A stretch of DNA of 64,000 bases from Poindextera sp965277425 (GTDB lineage Bacteria; Pseudomonadota; Alphaproteobacteria; Caulobacterales; Caulobacteraceae): assembly GCA_965277425.1 (NCBI GenBank), contig CBDICR010000007.1:372001-436000 (forward strand), given 5' to 3'. Below the pieces are notes generated by a model. It had not been told where the DNA came from. It worked only from the letters and a program-made list of their open reading frames with translations, and searched no databases. The translations under genes and the position numbers were made by a program. This document shows, piece after piece, positions 18,688 through 27,573 of the stretch (the first letter of the stretch is position 1; every line of letters starts with the position of its first letter).

Positions 18688-20625
18688 TTGGCCAGGACCG
18701 CGACGGCGCCTCAAGGCATGTCGATCCCCGGCGCCGTCGCTCCCACCGGCGTGACGTTCAGCTTCTGGAGCTCGATGGCGGACCTGGTGCGGCTGGTGCT
18801 GCGCTCCAAGGCCAGGGGGTTGAAGACCCGGCTCGGCGTCGCCCTGACCCTGGTCATGATCGGCAAGTGGACGGGCGTCATCGCGCCGCTGTTCATCAAG
18901 ACCGGCATCGACCGGCTGAACCACGGCCACAGCCTGCCCCAGGCCATCCTGACTGGCTTCGTCGCCTATGCCCTGGGATCGACGGCGCTGCGCTTCATCG
19001 CCAACACCGCGCCCTATATGCGCGATTCCATCTTCCAGCCGGTGTCGCAGATGGCCCTGGCGCGCTCGGCGGTGGAGACCTTCGCCCACTCGCTGTCGCT
19101 GTCGCTCGACTTCCACCAGGGCAAGCTGACCGGGGGCTTAAGCCGCATCATCGACCGCGGCGCGCGCTCGACCGACACCCTGTTGCGCAGCGTGGTGTTC
19201 AACCTCGGGCCGACGGTGATCGAACTGGCCATGGCCTCCTGGGTGCTGACCGCCAATTTCGACGCGCGGCTGGCCGCCGTCGCGATCGCCACCATCGTGG
19301 TCTACATCATCCTGACCTTTTCCATCTCCAACTGGCGCATCAAGTATCGCCGCGCCTGGAATGAGGCGGACTCCTACGTCGCCGGCCTGGCGGTCGACGC
19401 GCTGATGAACTACGAGACGGTCAAGACCTTCGGCTCCGAGGCGCGCACCGTCGGCCGGTATGAAGAGGCGATGACCGTCTACGCCCGGGCCGCGGTCAAG
19501 GCCAACACCTCGCTGCAACTGCTGAACGCCATCCAGTCCATCGTGCTGAACCTGGGCTATGCGTCCATCGTCTGCCTGGCCGGCTATCTGTTCGTGAGCG
19601 ACCCCCGGCATATGAGCATCGGCGGCATCACCGCCTGCATCCTGATCCTGCAGCAGGTCTATCAGCCGCTGAACATGCTGGGCTCGAACTATCGCGAGAT
19701 CCGCCAGGCCTTCATTGACATGGAGCAGATGATCAATCTGCGCGCCATCCAGCCGGACATCGTCGATGCGCCGGACGCCGTCGACCTGCCGCCGGCCTCA
19801 CCTGCGGGCGCCGAGCTGGTCTTCGAGCATGTGGAATTCCAGCACACCGCCCGCTCGGTCGGCCTGGCGCAGGTCGATTTCCGCATCCGCCCGGGCGCGA
19901 CCACCGCCCTGGTCGGGCCATCGGGCGCCGGCAAGACCACCATGGTGCGGCTGGCGCTGCGGCTGCTCGATCCGCAGGGCGGGGCGGTCAAGCTCGATGG
20001 CGTCGACCTGCGCAAGGTGAAGATCGCCTCGCTGCGCCGCGCCATCGCGCTGGTGCCGCAGGACGTCGCCCTGTTCAACGACACCCTCTACGCCAATATC
20101 GCCTTCGCCCGGCCGGAAGCGGACGAGGCCGAGGTCTGGGCGGCCGCGGAGGCCGCGGAGCTGGCCAGGTTTATCGAAACCCTGCCCTACAGGATGGAGA
20201 CCCGCGTCGGCGAGCGGGGCCTGAAGCTCTCCGGCGGCGAGCGCCAGCGGGTGGGCCTGGCCCGCGCCCTCTTGGCTAATCCGCGCCTTCTGGTGCTCGA
20301 CGAGGCCACCAGCGCGCTCGACGGGCGCACCGAAGCCGCCATCCAGGCGACGCTGCGCAAGGTGCGCACCGGCCGCACGACCCTGGTTATCGCCCACCGG
20401 CTTTCCACCATCGCCGACGCCGACGAGATCCTAGTCATCCGCCGCGGCCGCATCGTCGAACGCGGCGGCCATGCCGACCTGATCGCCGCCAACGGCGAGT
20501 ACGCCGCCCTCTGGCGGCGCCAGACGCGCGAGGAGCCCGGCAGGCCGCAGGTTGAACCCACGGGGCGCGAGCCTGTATTAGTCTCAGGCTTCGAGCCCGA
20601 TCGCGAAACGGAGATTTTTGAATGA
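18688..20625 (+). CDS. Atm1-type ABC exporter (fused membrane and ATPase domains)
   Basis: The 645-residue half-transporter has six predicted membrane helices (about 30-330) and a C-terminal ABC ATPase with Walker A GPSGAGKTT, Q-loop VPQDVALF, signature LSGGERQRVGL and Walker B LLVLDEATSALD. The segment YETVKTFGSEARTVGRYEEAM is the hallmark of the Atm1/HMT1 subfamily, which exports glutathione-linked sulfur or metal species. A homodimer in the inner membrane is expected. TTG at 18688 is used as start (GGAGAGG upstream); ATG 18718 is possible. The 3' end overlaps the glyoxalase start by four bases, linking it to glutathione chemistry. Confidence 0.92.
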   Translation: MARTATAPQGMSIPGAVAPTGVTFSFWSSMADLVRLVLRSKARGLKTRLGVALTLVMIGKWTGVIAPLFIKTGIDRLNHGHSLPQAILTGFVAYALGSTALRFIANTAPYMRDSIFQPVSQMALARSAVETFAHSLSLSLDFHQGKLTGGLSRIIDRGARSTDTLLRSVVFNLGPTVIELAMASWVLTANFDARLAAVAIATIVVYIILTFSISNWRIKYRRAWNEADSYVAGLAVDALMNYETVKTFGSEARTVGRYEEAMTVYARAAVKANTSLQLLNAIQSIVLNLGYASIVCLAGYLFVSDPRHMSIGGITACILILQQVYQPLNMLGSNYREIRQAFIDMEQMINLRAIQPDIVDAPDAVDLPPASPAGAELVFEHVEFQHTARSVGLAQVDFRIRPGATTALVGPSGAGKTTMVRLALRLLDPQGGAVKLDGVDLRKVKIASLRRAIALVPQDVALFNDTLYANIAFARPEADEAEVWAAAEAAELARFIETLPYRMETRVGERGLKLSGGERQRVGLARALLANPRLLVLDEATSALDGRTEAAIQATLRKVRTGRTTLVIAHRLSTIADADEILVIRRGRIVERGGHADLIAANGEYAALWRRQTREEPGRPQVEPTGREPVLVSGFEPDRETEIFE

Positions 20626-21062
20626 AGTACCTGCACACCATGGTGCGCGTGCGCGACCTCGACGCATCGCTCGACTTCTACGTCAATAAGCTTGGCCTGG
20701 CCGAGGCCAGCCGCGTCGAGAACCAGGCCGGCCGCTTCACCCTGATCTTCCTCAGCGCCCCCGACGACCTGGAAGCCGCCCGCGAAAAGCGCGCGCCCCT
20801 GGTCGAGCTGACCTACAATTGGGATCCGGAAGACTATGACGGCGGCCGCAACTTCGGCCACCTGGCTTATGAGGTCGACGACATCTTCGCCACCTGCAAG
20901 CGCCTGGCCGACGGCGGCGTCACCATCAACCGTCCGCCGCGGGACGGCCGCATGGCCTTCGTCCGCTCGCCCGACAACATCTCGATCGAGCTCCTGCAAA
21001 AGGGCGGCCGCAAGGAGCCGGCCGAGCCTTGGACGTCGATGCCGAATGTGGGGAGCTGGTAG
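20622..21062 (+). CDS. gloA: Lactoylglutathione lyase (glyoxalase I)
   Basis: The 146-residue enzyme isomerises the methylglyoxal–glutathione hemithioacetal to lactoylglutathione. Metal-binding positions are visible: His in KYLHTMVRVRDLDASLDFY, Glu in LVELTYNWDPEDY, His in NFGHLAYEVDDI and Glu in NISIELLQKG. The family-typical 'TYN' and 'GRNFGHLAYEV' stretches are intact and the length is normal. Its ATG overlaps the exporter's stop (ATGA), implying translational coupling. Confidence 0.95.
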   Translation: MKYLHTMVRVRDLDASLDFYVNKLGLAEASRVENQAGRFTLIFLSAPDDLEAAREKRAPLVELTYNWDPEDYDGGRNFGHLAYEVDDIFATCKRLADGGVTINRPPRDGRMAFVRSPDNISIELLQKGGRKEPAEPWTSMPNVGSW

Positions 21063-21090
21063 GGAAACGGCGAGAACGGGCGTCTTAAAT

Positions 21091-21384
21091 TCAGGTTCGT
21101 TCGCGCCAATGCGTCGGGTCACGGCGGGTATGGAAACAGGCGATCACCTGAATTTCATCCTCGGCGACGCGGAAGAATATCGCGTATGGGAAGCGCCGCA
21201 GAAGCGCGCGGCGCACATCCTTGTGCACCCGTGGAAAATGCAGCGGATTGGCGACTATACGAATGGCGATCCGATTGAGTTCGATGACCAGCGTTTCGCC
21301 TAGACCCGGCGACTGCTGCTCATACCAATCCAGCGCCTCAACAACCTCGCCCTGCGCTGCGGGCGTGAAGACCAGTGTCGGCAT
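21091..21384 (-). CDS. RelE/ParE family toxin
   Basis: The 97-residue protein has the ParE layout. The N-terminal LVFTPAAQGEVVEALDWYEQQSPGLGETLVIEL resembles 'xFxpxAxxDlxeaxxwYexqxpglg', and the C-terminal RRFPYAIFFRVAEDEIQVIACFHTRRDPTHW matches the conserved 'rFPYxvxyrvxxdxixVlaxxHxxRdpxxW'. It is probably a gyrase poison or ribonuclease. Its ATG shares one base with the antitoxin stop codon (TAATG), so the two are translated together. Confidence 0.92.
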   Translation of the reverse strand: MPTLVFTPAAQGEVVEALDWYEQQSPGLGETLVIELNRIAIRIVANPLHFPRVHKDVRRALLRRFPYAIFFRVAEDEIQVIACFHTRRDPTHWRERT

Positions 21385-21593
21385 TATCGCAGACGTTGCT
21401 TGAGCCTCGCCTTGAGTTGCCTCCAGGTCGCGCCCCGCCGGGCATCGGCGTCCGCCGTGGCGAGCCTGTGATCAAGTTCGATACGCTGCGCGGGCGTCAA
21501 CGGCACCTCGGCCGCGTCAAGGCTGTCCCAGAGCTCTTCGATCAGAGTCAGACGCTCAGCCGGCGATAGCTGGTCGATGGCGATGGCTGACAT
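21384..21593 (-). CDS. Addiction-module antitoxin (TIGR02574-like)
   Basis: The 69-residue product from ATG 21593 reads MSAIAIDQLSPAERLTLIEELWDSL and continues with VPLTPAQRIELDHRLATADADAR. This matches the small helical antitoxins usually paired with this toxin type ('lsxxErlxLieeLwdSl…lt.aqxxeldrRl'). An upstream in-frame start at 21650 would add about 19 unconserved residues. It precedes the toxin and overlaps it by one base. Confidence 0.88.
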   Translation of the reverse strand: MSAIAIDQLSPAERLTLIEELWDSLDAAEVPLTPAQRIELDHRLATADADARRGATWRQLKARLKQRLR

Positions 21594-21685
21594 GGGTCGC
21601 GTCTCCGGCCGTTCGCCGCGGATGATGGGAGCCGCTTGGTCAGGGGTCAAGGCGAGGGCCTGTCCATCGCCGCTTGCGCCGGTTC

Positions 21686-21702
21686 AGTGAATGACGTTCA
21701 CT
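21686..21702. promoter_or_regulatory. Inverted repeat between the antitoxin and monooxygenase genes
   Basis: AGTGAA (21686-21691) and TTCACT (21697-21702) form a perfect six-base inverted repeat around a five-base centre. It lies 28 bases before the monooxygenase start and within the divergent intergenic space, so it may be an operator for either direction. Confidence 0.45.
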
Positions 21703-21729
21703 TGCGTCCGCATCATCCCGGAGCGCCGC

Positions 21730-23550
21730 ATGAGCCTCGATACCCTTGAACCCGACGCCGCAGAGCCGGCGCTGGACTTCGACCCCAACGCCTTGCGCGA
21801 GAAATATCGGATCGAGCGCGACAAGCGGCTGCGGACGGACGCCAACGAACAGTATGTCGAGACCAAGGGCGATTTCGGCCGCTATGTCGACGACCCTTAC
21901 GTCGAGCCGGGTTTCACGCGGGCGGCGCTGAACGACGAGGTTGACGCCCTGGTCATTGGCGGCGGCTTCGGCGGGCTGATGGCCGCCGCGCGGCTGCGCG
22001 AGGCGGGGCTGGAGCGCATCCGCATCGTCGAAAAAGGCGGCGACTTCGGCGGCACCTGGTACTGGAACCGCTATCCCGGCGCCCAGTGCGACATCGAAAG
22101 CTATATCTACCTGCCGCTGCTGGAAGAGACCGGCTACATCCCGCAGGAGAAGTACAGCTTCGCCGCCGAGATCCGCGCCCACGCCCGGCGCATCGGCGAG
22201 ACCTTCGACCTCTACAGGGACGCCCTGTTCCAGACCGAGATCAAGGACCTGCGCTGGCTGGAGGCCGAGAAGCGCTGGCTGGTCGCCACCAACCGCGACG
22301 ATGCGATCAAGGCCCGCTATGTGGTCATGTCGAATGGGCCGCTGAACCGGCCAAAACTACCCGGCATCCCCGGCATCGAGACCTTCAAGGGCCACTCATT
22401 CCACACCAGCCGCTGGGACTACGCCTATACCGGCGGCGATTCCGCCGGGAACCTGACCGGGCTGGCCGGCAAGCGCGTCGCCATCATCGGCACCGGCGCG
22501 ACGGCCATCCAGTCGGTGCCGCACCTGGGCCGGGCGGCCAAACAGCTCTACGTCTTCCAGCGCACCCCGTCCTCGGTCGACCTGCGCGGCAACCGGCCCA
22601 CCGACCCCGACTGGGCCGCCTCGCTGACGCCGGGTTGGCAGAAGCGGCGGATGGAGAACTTCAACATCCTGGTCTCCGGCGGCAGCCAGGACGAGGACCT
22701 GGTCTCGGACGGCTGGACCGACATCATCCGCAGCCTGACCTCGATCGCGGCCTTCCGCACCGGCAAGACCATCGCGCCGGAGGACATCCCCGCCGAGATG
22801 GAGCTGGCCGACTTCCGCAAGATGAACCAGGTCCGCGCCCGGGTCGACGCCACGGTGAGCGATGCGGCGACCGCCGAGGCGCTGAAGCCCTGGTATCGCC
22901 AGTTCTGCAAGCGGCCGACCTTCAACGACGACTACCTGCCGACCTTCAACCGCCCGAACGTGACGCTGGTGGACACCGGCGGCCGCGGCGTCGAGCGGGT
23001 GACGGAAACCGGCCTGGTCGTCGACGGCGTCGAGTACGCGGTCGACTGCATCATCTTCGCCACCGGCTTCGAGGTGGGAACCGCCTATACCCGCCGCGCC
23101 GGGTTCGAGATCCACGGGCGCGACGGCAGGGCCCTGACCGACCACTGGAGCGGGGGCCTGAAGACCCTGCACGGCGTCATGAGCCACGGCTTTCCCAACT
23201 GTTTCCACATGGGGGTCAACCAGAGCACGCTGACCCCGAACTTCCCGCACCTTTTGGACGAACAGGCGCATTACATCGCCGACCTGATCGGCGAGGCCGG
23301 CCAGCGCCAGGCGAACCTCATCGAGCCGACAGCCGAGGCCGAGGCGGGCTGGGTCCAGACCATCCGCGACAACGCCAGGGCCAATCTGGACTTCCGCATC
23401 GCCTGCACGCCCGGCTACTACAACGGCGAAGGCCGCGCCGGCGACGGCGCCGGCCTGTTCGACGGCCTCTATGGCCCAGGCCCGGTTCGGTTCTTCGAGC
23501 TCATCCGTCACTGGCGCGAAGCGGGCATGGACGGGCTGGCGATCGAGTAA
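21730..23550 (+). CDS. Flavin-containing monooxygenase, Baeyer-Villiger type
   Basis: The 606-residue enzyme carries an FAD-binding Rossmann motif (GGGFGGLMAA, about residue 76), the Baeyer-Villiger fingerprint FKGHSFHTSRWD and an NADPH-binding motif (GTGATAIQSVPHLG). Such enzymes insert oxygen beside a ketone, and the substrate could be a cyclic ketone or steroid. A ~70-residue N-terminal extension before the FAD domain is typical of the cyclopentadecanone/steroid monooxygenase branch. ATG 21730 has GGAG upstream. A hairpin follows the gene at 23597-23627. Confidence 0.9.
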   Translation: MSLDTLEPDAAEPALDFDPNALREKYRIERDKRLRTDANEQYVETKGDFGRYVDDPYVEPGFTRAALNDEVDALVIGGGFGGLMAAARLREAGLERIRIVEKGGDFGGTWYWNRYPGAQCDIESYIYLPLLEETGYIPQEKYSFAAEIRAHARRIGETFDLYRDALFQTEIKDLRWLEAEKRWLVATNRDDAIKARYVVMSNGPLNRPKLPGIPGIETFKGHSFHTSRWDYAYTGGDSAGNLTGLAGKRVAIIGTGATAIQSVPHLGRAAKQLYVFQRTPSSVDLRGNRPTDPDWAASLTPGWQKRRMENFNILVSGGSQDEDLVSDGWTDIIRSLTSIAAFRTGKTIAPEDIPAEMELADFRKMNQVRARVDATVSDAATAEALKPWYRQFCKRPTFNDDYLPTFNRPNVTLVDTGGRGVERVTETGLVVDGVEYAVDCIIFATGFEVGTAYTRRAGFEIHGRDGRALTDHWSGGLKTLHGVMSHGFPNCFHMGVNQSTLTPNFPHLLDEQAHYIADLIGEAGQRQANLIEPTAEAEAGWVQTIRDNARANLDFRIACTPGYYNGEGRAGDGAGLFDGLYGPGPVRFFELIRHWREAGMDGLAIE

Positions 23551-23596
23551 GGCGCGCTCGACGTCAGCCGCCGCGTCTGATTGGCGTCTCACGTGT

Positions 23597-23627
23597 TCAT
23601 GGGTTGCCCGGATAAACCGGGCAATGA
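23597..23627. repeat. REP-like hairpin
   Basis: TTGCCCGG (23604-23611) and CCGGGCAA (23617-23624) form a perfect eight-base stem inside an outer TCAT…ATGA pair. A hairpin with the same outer TCATGGGT…ATGA frame lies on the other side of the SMP-30 gene (24613-24645), so these are probably copies of one dispersed palindrome. It may terminate the monooxygenase transcript. Confidence 0.65.
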
Positions 23628-23659
23628 TGATATAATTGAAGTCTCCAAGGAGCCCCGCC

Positions 23660-24514
23660 ATGACCACACGCGCCCTTCGCACCCTGCTCGGCGGCCTGGC
23701 CTTCGGCGAGGCGCCGCGGTGGCGGGACGGGCGGCTCTATTTCTCCGACATGCACGCCCATGAGGTGGTGGCGATGACGCCCGACGGCGCGCGCGAGACC
23801 ATCATCGAATCGCCGACCGCCGTCTCCGGCCTCGGCTGGTTGCCGGATGGGCGGATGCTCATCGTCTCGATGGACGATATGAAGCTGATGCGGCGGGAGA
23901 CGGACGGGCGGCTGGTCGAACACGCCGATCTGTCGTCCGTGGCGACCTTCAATCCGAACGACATGGTCGTCGACGCCGAGGGCCGCGCCTATGTCGGCAA
24001 TTTCGGCTTTCCGCTCTATCCGCGCGGCGAGACCAAGCCGGCCAGGATGGCGCGGGTCGATCCGGACGGCTCGGTGCACGAGGCCGCCGGCGAGCTGATC
24101 TTCCCGAACGGGACGGTGATCACCCCGGACGGCAAGACCCTGGTCGTCGGCGAGACCTTCGCCAGCCGCATGACCGCCTTCGACATCGCCGCGGACGGGG
24201 TCTTATCGAACCGGCGGCTCTGGGCGCAGCTGCCCGACCGCGCCGTGCCCGACGGCTGCTGCCTGGACGCCGAGGGCGCCATCTGGGTCGCCTCGCCGAG
24301 CACCAACGAGGTGATCCGCCTGCACGAGGGGGGCCAGGTCTCCGAGCGCGTCGACACCGGCCGCGGCGCCTTCGCCTGCATGCTCGGCGGCGACGACCGC
24401 AAGACCCTGTTCGTCATGGTCTCCGACGGGTCCGATCCGGACACCGCCCGCGCCAAGCGCACGGCCAGCGTCGTCGCCGTCGAGGTTGAGGTTCCCGGCG
24501 CCGGGCTGCCGTGA
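23660..24514 (+). CDS. SMP-30/gluconolactonase family protein
   Basis: The 284-residue product is a six-bladed beta-propeller lactonase of the SMP-30/gluconolactonase/LRE group. Repeated blade motifs with metal or active-site residues are seen in FNPNDMVVDAEGRAYVGNFGF, FPNGTVITPDGKTLVVGE and VPDGCCLDAEGAIWVASP. It would hydrolyse a sugar or other lactone using a divalent metal. The ATG at 23660 follows AAGGAG by eight bases. Next to a Baeyer-Villiger monooxygenase, a role in opening the lactone product is attractive, but this is inference only. Confidence 0.9.
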   Translation: MTTRALRTLLGGLAFGEAPRWRDGRLYFSDMHAHEVVAMTPDGARETIIESPTAVSGLGWLPDGRMLIVSMDDMKLMRRETDGRLVEHADLSSVATFNPNDMVVDAEGRAYVGNFGFPLYPRGETKPARMARVDPDGSVHEAAGELIFPNGTVITPDGKTLVVGETFASRMTAFDIAADGVLSNRRLWAQLPDRAVPDGCCLDAEGAIWVASPSTNEVIRLHEGGQVSERVDTGRGAFACMLGGDDRKTLFVMVSDGSDPDTARAKRTASVVAVEVEVPGAGLP

Positions 24515-24546
24515 TACGCGCGCCGCACACCTTAACAAAACCCGTC

Positions 24547-24645
24547 GTCCCCCGCTGGAGCCGCGAAGCGGCGGAATGCGGGGGACCCATGAACACTCAC
24601 ATTCGACGGTGATCATGGGTGGCCCCGACAAGAGCCGGGCCATGA
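24547..24645. repeat. Nested hairpins between convergent genes
   Basis: GTCCCCCGC (24547-24555) pairs with GCGGGGGAC (24578-24586) and encloses a second perfect stem GCCGC/GCGGC, making a strong bidirectional terminator-like structure between two convergent genes. ACCCATGA (24585-24592) is inverted at 24613-24620. A further REP-like stem (TCAT…GGCCC…GGGCC…ATGA) covers 24613-24645 and resembles the one at 23597-23627. Confidence 0.65.
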
Positions 24646-24669
24646 CGAGGAAGAAAATGAGGCGGCTCT

Positions 24670-25698
24670 CTACGCCGCCGGTCTCGGCACGGACGCGGCG
24701 CGGATTTCGCGGGGCGGATAGTCTTTTGGACCGAGCGCGCCGACCACGGCCTGGGATTCGTACGGCGCCTCCAGCATGGCGATCTCATCGGCGCTCAGCG
24801 GGGTCTCGACGGCCGCCAGGGGCGCGTCGAGGTGCTCGGCCTTGCTGGCGCCGACGATGGGGGCGGTGACCGCGGGCTTGGAGAGCAGCCAGGCGATGGC
24901 GACCTGGGCCGGCGACTCGCCGCGCTGAGACGCGACCTTTTTCAAGGCGTCGGTGACGGCGTGGTCGGCGGGGCGGTTATAGCGGTCGCGGCCCGGCCCC
25001 ATGTTCGACTTGGAGCGCACCGTGCCGGCCTCGCGGCTGCCGGCCAGCACGCCGCCGGCCAGTGGGCTCCAGGGGATCAGGCCGACGCCCTCCTCGAGGC
25101 AGAGCGGGTTCATCTCCCGCTCCTCCTCGCGATAGAGCAGGTTGTAGTGGTTCTGCATCATCGCAAACCGGGTCCGGCCCGTCTGGTCGGCGCGGTTCAG
25201 ATATTTCGAGAACTGGTAGGCGAACATCGAGCTGGCGCCGATATGGAGCGCCTTGCCCGACTTCACGACGTCGTCCAGCGCCTCGATCGTCTCCTCGATC
25301 GGGGTCTCATAGTCGAAGCGATGGATCTGGTAGAGGTCGACATAGTCCATGCCCAGCCGCGTCAGGCTGGCGTCGATCGACTGGCTGATGTGCTTGCGCG
25401 ACAGGCCGCCGCGATTGGGGCCGCGGCCCATGGGGTTGAACACCTTGGTCGCCACCACGCTCTCGTCGCGGCGAATCTTGAGTTCCTTCAGGCTGCGCCC
25501 GAGGATCTCCTCGCTCTGGCCGCGCGAATAGATGTCGGCCGTGTCGAAGAAGTTGATCCCCGCCTCGACCGCCTTGCGCAGGATCGGCAGACTGGCGTCC
25601 TCGTTCAAGGTCCAGTCGGCCATGCCGCCGAAACTCATGCACCCCAGGCACAGCCTCGAAACCTGCGTTCCCGTCGATCCCATGCGAACATACTTCAT
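24670..25698 (-). CDS. Aldo/keto reductase
   Basis: The 342-residue protein is an NADPH-dependent AKR (TIM barrel). The catalytic tetrad is visible as Asp and Tyr in FFDTADIYSRGQSEEILG, Lys in VVATKVFNPMG and His in YQIHRFD. The C-terminal coenzyme loop PIVGASKAEHLDAPL is typical. It most resembles the YghZ/Tas-like group that reduces aldehydes. The ATG at 25698 lies eight bases after GGAG. The longer in-frame extension upstream crosses the divergent opgD gene and is not real. Confidence 0.93.
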   Translation of the reverse strand: MKYVRMGSTGTQVSRLCLGCMSFGGMADWTLNEDASLPILRKAVEAGINFFDTADIYSRGQSEEILGRSLKELKIRRDESVVATKVFNPMGRGPNRGGLSRKHISQSIDASLTRLGMDYVDLYQIHRFDYETPIEETIEALDDVVKSGKALHIGASSMFAYQFSKYLNRADQTGRTRFAMMQNHYNLLYREEEREMNPLCLEEGVGLIPWSPLAGGVLAGSREAGTVRSKSNMGPGRDRYNRPADHAVTDALKKVASQRGESPAQVAIAWLLSKPAVTAPIVGASKAEHLDAPLAAVETPLSADEIAMLEAPYESQAVVGALGPKDYPPREIRAASVPRPAA

Positions 25699-25878
25699 GT
25701 CCGGTCTCCGCTTTTTGATTGGTGGGGACGAAGGCATCCCTGAGCCTGATCCTAGCACCGCCCGGGCGTCGCCGCCCAGCGCGCCAAGCGAGCGTTTCGC
25801 GGAAATGAGGGCTAAAGGGCCGCGCATGCCAGCGGCCGATCGCTGACGGCGCGCTATCGCTCGTCTAGTATCCGGCGC

Positions 25879-27423
25879 ATGCCTTTCCTCTCCCGTCGTC
25901 GCCTGATGGCCGCCGCCCTCGGCCTTGCGGCCAGCGCGGGCCCGTCCTGGGCCGATCCCGCCGTCCAGCCCGGCCCGCCGCTCGGGCCGCCTTCGCCGTT
26001 CTCCTTTGATAGGCTGCGGGCGCAGGCCGCGGCTAGCGCGCGCCGGCCCTACACGCCGGCGCCGGCGGCGAACCTGGCCGCCGTCGACTACGACGCCATC
26101 GGCCAGATCACCTATCGGCCGGACAAGACCCTTTGGGGCGGCCTGCCGGGGGATGCGGCCATCCGCTTCTTCCACCTGGGGCGCTATGCGAACCGGCCGG
26201 TGAAGGTCTTCGCGGTCGACGGCGGGCAGGCGAGGCGGGTGCTCTATTCGGAGGCCCTGTTCGATGTGCGCGATCCGACCCTGGCCCGGCGCCTGGCCGG
26301 CGTCGCCGAGGGATTCGCCGGATTTCGCGCCATGGACCCCGGCCGCGAGAGCGACTGGCTGGCCTTTCAGGGCGCCTCCTATTTCCGCAGCGCCGATCCG
26401 TTCGATCAGTACGGCCTCTCCGCCCGCGGCCTGGCCATCGACACCGCGACGGCCAGGCCGGAATCCTTCCCCGACTTCACCGCCTTCTGGCTGGAGCGCG
26501 GCGCCGGCGGCCAGTTGACCGTCTATGCCTTGCTCGAGGGCGAGGCCGTCTCCGGCGCCTACCGCATCAAAAACCAGCGCGGCGCCAAGGGCCTGGTCCA
26601 GGAGATCGACTGCGCGCTCTTTTTCAGGAAACCGGTCGAGCGGCTGGGCATAGCCCCGCTGACCAGCATGTTCTGGTACGGCGAGAACGGCGGCTCGGCC
26701 GGGCGCGACTGGCGGCCGGAAATCCACGATTCCGACGGCCTTGCCATCTGGACCGGGGCCGGCGAGCGGATCTGGCGGCCGCTGGTCGATCCGCCGCGGG
26801 TGGTGACCAACAGCTTCGCCGATCGCGGCCCGCGCGGCTTCGGCCTTTTGCAGCGCGACCGGGTGTTCGACCACTATCAGGACGACGGGGTCTTCTACGA
26901 CCGCCGGCCCAGCGCCTGGGTCGAGCCGATCGGCGACTGGGGGCCGGGCGCGGTCGAACTGGTGGAGATTCCGACCGACGACGAGACCAGCGACAATATC
27001 GTCGCCTTCTGGACCCCCGCGGCGGCCGTGCGGGCCGGCGACGACCTGGCCTTTCGCTACCGGCTCTATTGGGGCACCGAGGAGCCGTCCGCGCCGGGCG
27101 TCGCCCGCGTCGTCTCCACGCGAGTCGGGCGGGGCGGGCGTCCGGGCCAGCCGCGCCCGCCGAACGTCAGGAAACTGGTGGTCGATTTCGAGGGCGGCGG
27201 CCTGGCCGGCCTGACCCGCGCCAGCGGCGTCGAGCCGGTCGCTAGCGTCGAGCGCGGACGCATTGAAAACGCCGCCGCCTATCCGGTGGCCGGTACGTCG
27301 CGATGGCGGCTGATGCTGGACGTGAGCGGGCTCGACGCCGATTCGTGCGACCTGCGCGCCTATCTGCGCAAGGGCGGCGCGGCGCTCAGCGAAACCTGGA
27401 CCTATCAACTGTTCAGGGGCTGA
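25879..27423 (+). CDS. opgD: Glucan biosynthesis protein D (OpgG/OpgD family)
   Basis: The 514-residue periplasmic protein helps build osmoregulated periplasmic glucans. A twin-arginine signal (SRRRLMAAALGLAASAGPSWA) marks Tat export, which distinguishes OpgD from Sec-exported OpgG. The mature part begins with FSFDRLRAQAAASARRPY and carries family blocks such as YDAIGQITYRPDKTLWG, LTSMFWYGENG and DWRPEIHDSDGLAIW. The next gene encodes the OpgH glucosyltransferase, completing the expected pair. Length is typical. Confidence 0.95.
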   Translation: MPFLSRRRLMAAALGLAASAGPSWADPAVQPGPPLGPPSPFSFDRLRAQAAASARRPYTPAPAANLAAVDYDAIGQITYRPDKTLWGGLPGDAAIRFFHLGRYANRPVKVFAVDGGQARRVLYSEALFDVRDPTLARRLAGVAEGFAGFRAMDPGRESDWLAFQGASYFRSADPFDQYGLSARGLAIDTATARPESFPDFTAFWLERGAGGQLTVYALLEGEAVSGAYRIKNQRGAKGLVQEIDCALFFRKPVERLGIAPLTSMFWYGENGGSAGRDWRPEIHDSDGLAIWTGAGERIWRPLVDPPRVVTNSFADRGPRGFGLLQRDRVFDHYQDDGVFYDRRPSAWVEPIGDWGPGAVELVEIPTDDETSDNIVAFWTPAAAVRAGDDLAFRYRLYWGTEEPSAPGVARVVSTRVGRGGRPGQPRPPNVRKLVVDFEGGGLAGLTRASGVEPVASVERGRIENAAAYPVAGTSRWRLMLDVSGLDADSCDLRAYLRKGGAALSETWTYQLFRG

Positions 27424-27573
27424 TGCTTGTTTCAGCAATGAGATTTTACAAGCGGCTCGTCGTCAATTCGCCCTATTCGAGACCGATTGGACTGTGCATA
27501 ACGGGTGGGTTCCCATCCCGCGATACCGTCTGCGGGTCCGTGGACCGCCCCGGGTTTTGAGTCAAAGGGCTCC

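Noticed and set aside
24670..27438. 922-codon minus frame containing the aldo/keto reductase
   Set aside because: Only the last 342 residues form the reductase. The rest is antisense to opgD.
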